A DNA stretch of 64,000 bases from Carex sylvatica. Lineage: Eukaryota; Streptophyta; Magnoliopsida; Poales; Cyperaceae. The stretch is from assembly GCA_964058845.1 (NCBI GenBank), contig CAXKVR010000120.1:62001-126000 (forward strand), given 5' to 3'. The notes beneath the pieces were generated by a model. That model was not told the DNA's origin and did not search any database. It saw only the letters and a list, made by a program, of their open reading frames with translations. Shown in pieces: positions 55,508-64,000 of this stretch (position 1 is the stretch's first letter; every line of letters begins with the position of its first letter). Both the position numbers and the translations under genes were made by a program.

Positions 55508-57799
55508 TGACTTAAGAAGGGCAAATCAAGGCAACAAATTTCTTCAAGCTAACAAACACTTTGCTCAATAGCAAAAATTACGTGTCATGGATAAAAACAG
55601 CATCCAGGATACTGAGTGGTCGAGAGATGTTAGAATACATCAATGGAGAAAACAAAAAATCAGAAGATGCAGATTCGACAAAACTAACCGATGAAGAAAC
55701 AAAGGCAGCAAAACTATGGAGAACCACAAACGATAGAATCCTTACTCATGAACTCAATGAAGCCGGCTGTATCTGACATCTTTATGATGACAAAAATGGC
55801 ACATGAGTTGTGGAAAGCGATAAAAGTCATTTATGGCCAGCAAAAAAAATTCTCACATATTTATCAACTTTATATAGGAAATTCAACTAGAAAAACAAGG
55901 ATTAAGAAGCAATACTGAGTACCTTAGTGTTAGTTGTAGCAATAATCTTTTTTGTCTATTTGACTAATTTGCAAAAACATACAATTATTGAATTTTATGA
56001 TTTCTTTTAGTTTTGAAAAATATGTAGGTTCAAGTCAAATAGAATTGCATAATGGAATACTTAGACTGAAGAAATCATGAAGACACTTATCAAGAATTCG
56101 AATTGTAAAATCAGAAGCTTGGTAAAGTAAGTTTGAGGCTATTTAAACAGGGATAAAACGTTGGTAACGTTTTAAGCATATCAGAAATACTGAAAAAATA
56201 ATTGATCAAACTCAGAAAACAACTTAAAACGTTGTAACATTTTCACAAAAACGTTGTAACGTTTTAAATTGTCAGAACAACTGAAATACAACTGTTCAGA
56301 AATAACTTAAAACGTTGTAACGGTTTCACAAAACGTTACAATATTTTAGTTTGTCAGAACAGCTGAAATACAACTGTGCAGAATCAATCTGAAACGTTAC
56401 AACGTTTTACGACCGTTGTAACGTTTTAGAGAATGTCAGAACTGCTAAGCACAACTATTTAGATTCTACTTGAAACGTTGCAATATTTTACAACCGTTGT
56501 AACGTTTCAAGAGTGTCAGAGCTTTAAGCACAGCTGTCTGAGAATTCAAAATCAAACGTTGTAACGTTTGTTAAATAGTTACAACGATTTATTTAATTAA
56601 ATGTTGTAACGATTTAATTAATTATGAGCTTTAGAAATTCCTATTTTTGATCAAGTTTGAGTCAGTGCAAAACGTTACATAACGTTATACAATCGTTGGT
56701 AACGTTTTGATCAATTAGCTGAGCTGTCAGAAAATTAAAACCTTAAATCGCATTTTGAACTAAAACGTTGTAACATTTTATAAAACGTTGGTAATGTTTT
56801 ATAAAACGTTGGTAACGTTTTAGCTCACTTAGCTCATTTTTGAGCTATTTTTATAAATAGGACTTTGGGCTTTCTTCTCAAAGCATCTCAGCCGACTCTA
56901 AACTTCTAAAACGCGATTTTCTGAGAGCTTTAGTTACTCAATTGTTGTGAAAGCTTAAAACTTCAAAATTTCTCAAACAACCTCAAACTCACTTCACTAA
57001 TCTCAAGTTATATTATATTAGAGTGATCTTGGTTGTAAGGGCTCGCTGGATCTCGTTTCTAGTTGGCCGATTGACTTTTCACTTGGATTGTAAGGGTTCA
57101 ACGGTTCACAAGTTGTAATCATTTCATATTGGGTAATAGAAAGGCACACATAAAAGAGGTTGCGAAGCCCCAGAGACGTAGGCCTTTGTTTTGCCGAACT
57201 CCGTTATCATCCCGCGTGTCAAATTTCTCTAAACTCTTATATTTACTTTTAATTGTGATTATTTTCTGTTTCTAGAGCAATTAGTGGTGCCCCAAATTCA
57301 ACACTTAGTGCTCTTGAAAAAAAAACACAATGAGCTTCGATCCTATTGGCCAATAACAACATATCTAGCCACACACCCCATAAGTAGGCTGAAGAGGATG
57401 ATATTTTTCAATACCTCGTGGGTCTAAACTCAAGTTATGATACAGTAAGATCTCAAATCGTGACTATGGTACCTCTCCCTTCTTTCTTAAATTAAAGTCT
57501 AATTCAACAAGAGGAAAGCATGTGACTTGCCATGAATGGTCGACAGAATGCAAGCCACGAGGGACACAAGGCCCATGGCTTAGTTGTAAAAAAAATTCAA
57601 TTTTAATCAACAATTTGGCTTTCAAAATCACCCACATCAAAGCAAAATGAAAAATGTAACAGCTGTGAAAAGGAGGGTCACACTCACGATAAATATTGGT
57701 ATCTCTGTCCTCATCTCAGACCAAAAAAAATTCAAGGGAATTAATCAGAATCAAAACTGGGAGAAAAACAGCGAAAAAACAGAATTATTAAAAGAGGTT
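55508..57799 (+). pseudogene. Copia gag remnant, split by a solo LTR
   Basis: The 5' part (55508-55927) has the Copia gag start: an ATG-ACT-TAA, then GQIKATNFFKLTNTLLNSKN, YVSWIKTASRIL, and after a frame change DIFMMTKMAHELWKAIKVIY. The 3' part (57309-57799) resumes with EDDIFQYLVGLNSSYDTVRS and a mutated zinc-knuckle region in which the cysteines are largely lost (FKGINQNQNW follows). It contains stops and frameshifts. Gag forms the virus-like particle in live elements. This one is dead. Confidence 0.75.
55928..57303 (+). mobile_element. Solo LTR with AACGTT-rich arrays, 1376 bp
   Basis: It starts TGTTAGTTGTAGCAATAATC and ends AAATTCAACA, with the 5-bp duplication CTTAG on both sides (55923-55927, 57304-57308). 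The middle (56150-56830) is packed with AAACGTTGTAACGTTTT-like units. The 3' third (GCGAAGCCCCRGAGACGTAG ... GTGGTGCCCC) is nearly identical to the second copy at 57805. No internal retroelement sequence remains, as expected after recombination between LTRs. Confidence 0.82.
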
Positions 57800-57804
57800 G
57801 TTAA

Positions 57805-58808
57805 TGTTGGTTGTAGCAATAATCTTTTTCGTCTATTTGACTAATTTGCAAAATATACAATTATTGAATTTTACTATTTCTTCTATTTTTAGAGTTATGC
57901 AGGTTCAAGCTAATTGAAATTGCAATATGGATTGCTTGAACTGAAGAAATCATGAAGACACTTATCAAGATTTTAAATTGTAATATTTTAAACTTGGTAA
58001 AGTGTGTTTGATGTTGTTTCAACATGATACAAATGTTGGTAACGTTTGTAAAATTTTATAACGATTTAACCTATAAGAAATCGCTGAGGGACAGCTTGAT
58101 CAAACACAGGATTTAACCTCAAACGTTACAGACGTTTTATAAACGTTGTAACGTTTTAATTAAATTCATGTTTCCAAAAAATTCTATTTTGATCAAGTTT
58201 TTACAGTGTCAAATCGTTGGTAACATTTTATAATCGTTGGTAACGTTTTGATCGATTTCAAAGCTGTCAGAAAATTAAAATCCTAAATCGCATTTTGAAC
58301 TAAAACGTTGGTAACGTTTTAGGTCAAACAGCTCATTAAACAGCTGTCTCTATAAATAAGGCTTTGGGCTTTCTTCCCAAAGTATCTTAGCCTACCCTAA
58401 TCTTCTAAAAGTAATTTTCTGAGAGTTTTAGTTACTCCATTGTTGTGCGAGCTTAAAACTTCAAACTCCCTCAAACTCCCTCAAACTCACTTCACTAATT
58501 TTTAGTTAGATTAGGTTAGAGTGGTATAGTGAGTGTTTCTCTTGAGTAGCTTAAACTTAGAGACATTGTTCTCATCTCTTTGAGTTGGCCGGTTAACTTT
58601 TCGCTTGAATTGTAAGGGCTCAACGGTTCATAAGTTATAATTCTTTCGTATTGGGTAATAGAAATGCGCACCTAGAAGAGGTTGCGAAGCCCCGGAGACG
58701 TAGGCCTTTGTTTTGCCGAACTCCGTTATCATCCCGCGTGTCAAATTTCTCTAAACTCTTCTATTTACTTAGTTTTTAGAGCAATTCGTGGTGCCCCTTA
58801 TTGTAACA
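57805..58808 (+). mobile_element. Solo LTR of the same family, 1004 bp
   Basis: It starts TGTTGGTTGTAGCAATAATC and ends TTATTGTAACA, flanked by GTTAA on both sides (57800-57804, 58809-58813). It is homologous to the 55928 copy but ~370 bp shorter, the difference being fewer AACGTT units. Its own duplication shows an independent insertion, not a split LTR pair. Confidence 0.82.
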
Positions 58809-58813
58809 GTTAA

Positions 58814-59655
58814 ATATTTTTTAGGAATAGAGGTAGCTTATTTAGATAAAGGACTTTTTATTTCTCAAAAAAATATACACTTGATTTATTAAAAGAAACC
58901 AGTAAATTAGAATGCAAACCGTCCTTTACTCTAATTGACAACAAGTAAAAATTAAATAATAAAGACGGTGAACCTTTAAAAGACATAAATTAATTTCAAA
59001 GACATGTAAAAAAATTGATCAATCTAACGGTTACTCGTCAGAATATTTCATTTCTGTAAGTAAAATTAGTAAGTTCATGCACTCACCAAGAACACCACAT
59101 TTAGAAGCTGTAAATAGAATTTTGAAGTACTTAAAAAGTAATCCTGGTAAGGGCATTTGGATGAAAAATAATAATTATAATGATATATGTGGTTATTCTG
59201 ATACATATTGGGCCAGAAGTTTCGATAGAAAATTGACAGATTTTTGCATATTTGTAGGCAGAAATCTAATCACATGAAAAAACAAAAAACAAAATGTTAT
59301 AGCACGATCAAACACCGAAGTTGAATATTGTGTCATGGCATCAAACACAAGCGGACTGACATGGAACAATCAATTCCTATCAACAATGGGATTTAAAACT
59401 CAAAAACCTATGAAAATGTATTGCAACAACAATTCGACACGACACATAGCATCAAATCTTGTGTTTCATGAGCGAACAAAACATATAAAAGTGGATTGTC
59501 ACTTTATTAGAGAAAAGGTTCAAGCAAATAAAATTGAAACACCATATGTAAAAAGTTAAGATCAACTTGCGGATATCTTTACCAAAGGCTTGGATCCGAG
59601 TCAATTTGAGAAAATTATAAGCAAGCTAGGATTGTACGATATGTATATTCCTAGC
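58814..59655 (+). pseudogene. Copia reverse-transcriptase end and RNase H remnant
   Basis: Pieces in several frames read in Copia order: AYLDKGLFISQK, MHSPRTPHLEAVNRILKYLK, the RNase H start CGYSDTYWA, NTEVEYCVMA (usually S-T-x-A-E-Y), KPMKMYCNNNSTRHIASN, FHERTKHIKVDCHFIREKV and QLADIFTKGL. The RT catalytic YVDD region is absent. Frameshifts and stops occur (59276, 59557). Confidence 0.85.
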
Positions 59656-59665
59656 TTAGGGAATG

Positions 59666-60230
59666 TGTTGAAAAATAAAATAGGATCCAAAATATAACAA
59701 CTAGTTTATTTACTCGAATAGGAAATAAGGAATAGGGAAAGGGAATAGTGTACCATTATTATATAATAGAAAATAGTGTCTTGTAATTAATAGTTGTTAA
59801 GGTTTTCATGTAGAGGCCATAAACAAAAGAAAAAACAAGAGACAAAATCTTATAAGGAAGCTTAATTGTATTTTTTGACCTTTATCGTTACATAAAATAC
59901 AAATGAGATATATTTATAACAACATAAATTTCTAAAATGAAAAAGCTATAAATGACCCCTCTTAAAATATTTTATACTAAATACTTCATTCTTAATATAG
60001 TTTGCTAAACATAGCCTATTATTTCTAACATTATGCTAAATCAAGCCCGATGAAAATATATGATGAGATGAGAAACATACACAACAATAGAAATAGAGAA
60101 TAGTGCATTCTAACGGCTAATTTTTTATTGCTTTGTAAGTATAAATAAGAACACTTGTAATTAGAAAAATAAGATTGCAAATACAATTTGTATTCTTAAT
60201 CTCTTTTCTTTTGTCTTACAAAAAATATCA
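59666..60230 (+). repeat. 3' LTR of the Copia element, interrupted
   Basis: It matches the 5' LTR at 59666-59794 and 60087-60185, then continues to the terminal AAATATCA. A 292-bp insert lies between. TATA-like GTATAAATA is kept near 60138. Confidence 0.8.
59795..60086. mobile_element. 292-bp insert in the 3' LTR, solo-LTR-like
   Basis: It begins TGTTAAGGTTTTCATGTAGA and ends CATACACAACA, the TGTT/AACA form of an LTR. The flanks are ATAGT (left) and ATAGA (right), a 5-bp duplication with one mismatch. It is absent from the matching position of the 5' LTR. It could be a small solo LTR or TRIM element. Confidence 0.6.
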
Positions 60231-60405
60231 ACAATGTTATATGTGTTTGCAATCTCGAAACTAATAAGTACTTGGAAATTAATTTATTAATGCTACAAAA
60301 ATAATGAAAGCATTTCTTATGGAACTATATCAATTTGATTTACTCATGTCGCAAGATTTGCAAAATAAATGAGACATTTTATAGGCAAAGATATAGTAGT
60401 CATGA

Positions 60406-60684
60406 TCAACTTTTTATTAAAATTAAATACATACCATATTGGTTAGTTGTATTATTGACGTTTGTTCGATGCTTGTTTCCCTTTTCCTTCCTTTTTTTCC
60501 TCCAAATTATCCCTTTCTTCTTCGTTTCCTCCTCTGGTATCTGCAATTGTTGCTGAGGAAGGAAATGTGGTGGTGGTGGCGGTGGTGGCAGTGCCTTTTG
60601 TTGTTTCTTCTTGGAGGATTTAGCATAGCAAAAACAGGTTAGCAATTTTTTTCCATTGCATTTTGTGTAATTCAATATCCCCAT
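60406..60684 (-). pseudogene. Possible decayed relative of the kinase first exon
   Basis: A minus-strand frame encodes CFCYAKSSKKKQQK, a Pro run, and IIWRKKRKEKGNKH then NVNN. This echoes the kinase exon 1 ([15 protein letters not shown] then SLVNTL). An ATGGAAAAAAATTGC in another frame (60645) parallels the GTGGAAAGT...AAATTGTTC opening of that exon. The Copia element separates the two. The similarity is short and low-complexity, so chance is possible. Confidence 0.3.
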
Positions 60685-60689
60685 AAGCT

Positions 60690-61297
60690 TCCCCTTGTAC
60701 GGATCTACCAGAGAGTAGACAACTCTCTGGCTGATTCACAAATCAGAAAAGTTATTGAATTTGCAAGAAGAATTTTTTTATGTTTTTTTTCTTTTCTTAA
60801 TTGTGGTATTTTCTACTTTTAGCTTTCTCAACAGTTAGGATTGATAATGGGCAACCAACAAGTGCAAACTTACCAGGGTTTTATTGTTTTTTATATTTTG
60901 TCAAATTCATGAAGGGTGAGAATCCTTTGAGAACTAATTACTAAAAATAGGAGAGCCAACGCATATTTGAGAGCTTACTAGCTTCCTCTTCTGTTATTTG
61001 CTTAAACCAATAGCAATTAAAAACGAAAAACAAAAAAAAACCTGGAGATTTCAGACCTTTGTGTACCGATGTTATTAGTCTTTATCCAATAGGGGTTTTT
61101 ATGTACTTGCTAGTCTCCAAATTCAACGCTCTTAATAATTAATTAGAGTCTGAGTCGTCTGAGGCCATGCATTGTCTTTTTAAAATTTTCTGTAACAGCT
61201 TTTATATATGACAATATTTTAGTTAGGATTAATTCAACAATAATTAAGGAAAAGAAGACATGATAGAATTTGAAACTTTTCTTTATATTAGTACTAA
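60690..61297. other. AT-rich intergenic DNA
   Basis: No supported gene, RNA or repeat end. Confidence 0.5.
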
Positions 61298-61687
61298 GGT
61301 ATTCTTAAGTTCACTAAGCTCTTTGGTGAACTCAAGTCTAATATCCGTCAAATCGGCTTGAAATGACAAATCTGAACCGTTGAAATCCGTCTACCTTACA
61401 AGTGATGTGTTTACATGTGAAAATTTTAAATATTTGAATTAATTTAGTATAAAGTAAAGCGGTCAAAAAACGTTCAAAAAATAAATTCATTAAAATAAAT
61501 TTATTAACCGTTCTAATTTTGACCGATTGACTTTATACTAAATTAATTCGAATGTTTAAAATTTTCACATGTAGACACATCACTCGTAAGATAAATAGAT
61601 TTCAACGGTTTGGATTTGTCATTTAAAGCTGATTTTACGGATTTTAGACTTGAGTTCACCAAGGAACTTGGTGAACTTAAGAACACC
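61298..61687. mobile_element. Hairpin MITE, 390 bp
   Basis: GGTATTCTTAAGTTCAC is mirrored as GTGAACTTAAGAACACC, and nearly the whole element is palindromic (TTACATGTGAAAATTTTAAA with its complement inside). Flanks TAGTACTAA and TAGTTCTAC agree at 7 of 9, a possible old Mutator duplication. Inner words resemble those of 8691-9076, and a half copy may lie at 24520-24720. Confidence 0.75.
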
Positions 61688-61707
61688 CTAGTTCTACTCT
61701 ATATATA

Positions 61708-61998
61708 TATAGAGTAAGGCTACTATATACATTACAATGCATATGTATTTTTGTACATTGGACTATAAATCACCGGACTCAAAGTCCAAATAACCTATCC
61801 AAATCATTCATCTTATTCTCTATATTAATATATGTTTGGAGACCAAATTTTATATTTTTTTTGAAATTATTTACTTTTTTTTAGATTTATTGAAAATCAC
61901 TATTTTTTATAGTCTAGATTTATTGAAAATCGCTATGCATTGCAATTTATAGTTCAATGTACAAAAATGCATATGCATTGCAATGTATGTTAGCCTTA
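61708..61998. mobile_element. Long-hairpin MITE, copy 12, internally deleted
   Basis: The tip GAGTAAGGCTACTATATACA pairs with TGTATGTTAGCCTTA, and GTACATTGGACTATAAATCA pairs with its counterpart on the right. The left arm has the shared GACCAAATTTTATATTTTTT block, but the matching part of the right arm is deleted. Confidence 0.7.
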
Positions 61999-61999
61999 A

Positions 62000-62078
62000 T
62001 ATCAGCCTGATTAGTGTCACCCAAAGTCCGATACTAATACTCACAAATGACTTACACTAATTCCAAGTTCTCCACTAG
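62000..62078. mobile_element. CACTA element tip fragment
   Basis: CTGATTAGTGTCACCCAAAG through CCAAGTTCTCCACTAG matches the right end of the 11703-16848 CACTA element. It is cut two bases before the end by the adjacent LTR. Confidence 0.7.
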
Positions 62079-62825
62079 TGACACATTCAGATTTCAATTT
62101 TCTTGTCAACTATGTGCAAGAATAATTATGAGACAATAAAGCACTTGTTCAATGATTGTTCAATGATTGTTGCACTTGCACTGCGATAGCATTATATAGA
62201 AGAGTGGCCACGCTTTTAGATGTCAGATTACCCGTAATGACACCGGCCGACCAAGGGGATTCACGAGGACACTAGCTATCACAACATATAATCCCTCAAA
62301 GAGGAGTAAGCTCAACTCAAAGAGGCAAAAGAGGAGATAAACTCAACTCATAATTTAAAATTCGTAATATTTCATAAGCTGTTTTACAAAATAACCATGA
62401 TTTCTCTTATATCCTTACAATAACCTCCAACAGCCACCTTTATACAACTTCAACTACTTTTTATCCTCCCAAAATATACTTAATTATCTTTCTAGAAATT
62501 CCAAAACACAGCTAGAAATAAATACTCTTTGATCCTAATTAAAACACACTCAAAACTCACACCTACTTAATTAATACAGCCCAAAACAGACCACTTACAT
62601 TCACACTCCTTTCTGACCATTATGCATTATTATTCTGAAAAATCTCAAAACATTAAAGTTATAGGATATTTTCTAATCTTTTCATAGAACTTTGAATCAC
62701 CCTAATCCGAGTTCGTATGACTTAGATATGGATAAAACAGTGCAACATGTCACATGTGACTGTTTTAGATGTTTGAACTACTACTGTAACTGTTCTGATT
62801 TTCTGTTGAATTCTAGACCGTGTCA
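62079..62825 (-). repeat. 3' LTR of a Ty3/Gypsy element, 747 bp
   Basis: On the plus strand it begins TGACACATTCAG and ends CTAGACCGTGTCA, giving TGACAC/GTGTCA inverted tips. A purine-rich tract (minus strand CCAGGGGAGAA, 62836-62826) lies directly inside it, as a polypurine primer site should. The other LTR is beyond the window, so a target duplication (ACTAG at 62074-62078 expected) cannot be checked. Confidence 0.72.
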
Positions 62826-62836
62826 TTCTCCCCTGG

Positions 62837-64000
62837 TTAAAAAGAACTCGCCAACGAGTTCACCTCATTTTCTCCATAGTATGGTTTAAGATCCTTCACA
62901 TTGAATATAGCCGATACACCATAGTCTCCTGGCAGCTCCACTTTGTATGCATTGTCTTCTAAGCACCGCACAATCTTAAACGGTCCATCACCTCGCTGTT
63001 TGAGTTTAGCATTGCGACCAGGTATCCTTGCTCAGGTGAACCCAAACTAGATCTCCTTCTTTAAAAATCTGAGCCTTGCGATGCTTGTTTGCTTGTTTTT
63101 CGTACTTTTGATTTTGTTTCTCAATTCGCCTTCTAACTTGCTCATGCATCTCTTTGATGGACTTAGCACGCTCTTCCGCATCTGCACTATAGTTCTTATC
63201 TATTGGTAAAGGTACAAGGTCAAGTGGGCTGGTCGGATTGTGTCCATACACAACTTCAAACGGACTTCTACTAGTTGTTTGACTGCATGACCGGTTGTAA
63301 GCAAATTCAGCTTGGGGCAGAACAAGATCCTAGCGCCAAATGTTTTCTCGCACCAAACTCCTCAATAAATTGCCCAAATTCGATTAACCGTCTCAGTTTG
63401 TCCATCCATTTGGGGATGATAAGCTGAACTAAACTGCAACTTTGTTCTCAATTTTCTCCAAAGAGTGTGCCAAAAATGCCCAACAAACTTCGGGTCGCGA
63501 TCAGAGGTTATGGTTTTCGGGATGCCATGCAACTTCACTATCTCCTTGAAATATAAATCAGCCACATTAGTTGCATCCATAGTCTTAACACAAGGCACAA
63601 AATGAGCCATCTTAGAGAACCGATCAACCACTACCATAATAGAATATTTGTTTCTTTGTGTTCGAGGCAGTCCCATGACAAAATTCATACTCACATCCTC
63701 TCAAACCGCAATAGGAACAGGAAGTGGAGTATAAAGACCAGTATTTTGGGACTTGGATTTTGCTATATGACAGGTTCGGCACCTCATAATGTAATGATTC
63801 ACATCCCTCTTCATTTTTGGCCAAAAGAAACGATTATTAAGTAAAGCAATGGTCTTATCTCGCCCAAAATGTCTGCTTAAACCACCATCATGAACCTCCT
63901 TAATAATTTTCAATCATAAAGAACAATCTGGAATGCACAATCGTTTATTGATCAAGAGGAATCTGTCATGCAAAACGAACTCCTTATATGCCCCTTTTGC
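62837..64000 (-). pseudogene. Ty3/Gypsy pol 3' end: integrase, disrupted, runs off the window
   Basis: The minus strand encodes in order the integrase zinc-binding domain (GLSRHFGRDKTIALLNNRFF, WPKMKRDVNHYIMRCRTC; H-H-C-C pattern), the DDE catalytic core ([50 protein letters not shown]), a coiled stretch (KSIKEMHEQVRRRIEKQNQK), VWVHL, and a C-terminal end (DGPFKIVRCLEDNAYKVELP, FNVKDLKPYYGE). The stop is at 62839-62837. Frameshifts near 63700, 63360 and 63030 break the frame. No chromodomain was identified. The polyprotein continues beyond position 64000. Confidence 0.88.

Larger units (their letters stand above)
55247..60230 (+). mobile_element. Ty1/Copia retrotransposon, internally deleted, carrying nested insertions
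   Basis: It begins TGTTGAAAAATAAAATAGGA and ends AAATATCA, and is flanked by the 5-bp duplication ACAAT (55242-55246 and 60231-60235). The LTR sequence at 55247-55470 recurs at 59666-60230, the second copy interrupted by a 292-bp insert. Internal coding remnants run in Copia order: gag, then the end of reverse transcriptase and RNase H. Two related solo LTRs sit between them. Protease, integrase and the RT core are missing, and the end of the 5' LTR plus primer-binding site is rearranged. Confidence 0.85.

Noticed and set aside
55928..58808. The two homologous 1.0-1.4-kb sequences as the two LTRs of one retrotransposon
   Set aside because: Each has its own different 5-bp duplication (CTTAG and GTTAA) and Copia gag sequence of the host lies between them, so they are independent solo insertions.
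1..64000. CRISPR arrays, bacterial-type systems, rRNA genes, organelle DNA
   Set aside because: No regular spacer arrays, rRNA or organelle gene sequences seen; introns and plant families show nuclear plant DNA.

Overview
The window is nuclear DNA from a flowering plant, most likely a eudicot. The evidence is split genes with GT-AG introns, AT-rich intergenic DNA, and plant-specific families: arabinogalactan peptides, KIB/DUF295 and F-box proteins, an RR-type CCCH protein, an RLCK-VII-like kinase and plant mobile domain proteins. There are no operons, rRNAs or CRISPR arrays. Host genes are sparse. Most of the sequence is layered transposon, and much of that layering can be resolved because target-site duplications (TSDs) are still readable.

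Layout. 0-10.6 kb: three arabinogalactan-peptide genes (+), of which the second and third are near-identical duplicates, among small inverted-repeat elements, a LINE remnant and a tRNA-like SINE head. 10.6-18.2 kb: a chain of long-hairpin MITEs, one of them split by a 5.1-kb CACTA element with a TAT duplication. 19-29 kb: a GRF zinc-finger remnant, an F-box-less DUF295 fragment, more hairpin MITEs, a small two-exon C2H2 gene (+) and a single-exon CCCH gene (-). 29-35 kb: one Mutator-type MITE, featureless DNA and an intact F-box gene (-).

35.4-51.9 kb is the most striking region. It is a 16.5-kb Mutator-like (MULE) unit with ~345-bp terminal inverted repeats and an exact 9-bp target duplication (GTTATTTTT). 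It carries two gene sets, each a plant-mobile-domain (PMD) gene and a MuDR-type transposase transcribed toward each other. Set A appears to lie inside the left arm of set B. The layout recalls MuDR, where two genes converge from the terminal repeats, but with a PMD gene in the second position. Each of the four genes carries at least one frameshift or stop.

52-64 kb: a five-exon receptor-like cytoplasmic kinase gene (-), a Copia element (TSD ACAAT) holding three nested solo-LTR-like insertions, a possible decayed copy of the kinase first exon, two more hairpin elements, a CACTA tip, and the 3' LTR plus pol end of a Ty3/Gypsy element running off the right edge.

All family names come from motifs read by eye. 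No database search, alignment program or expression data was available. Exon joins were accepted where splice sites and codon phase agree.
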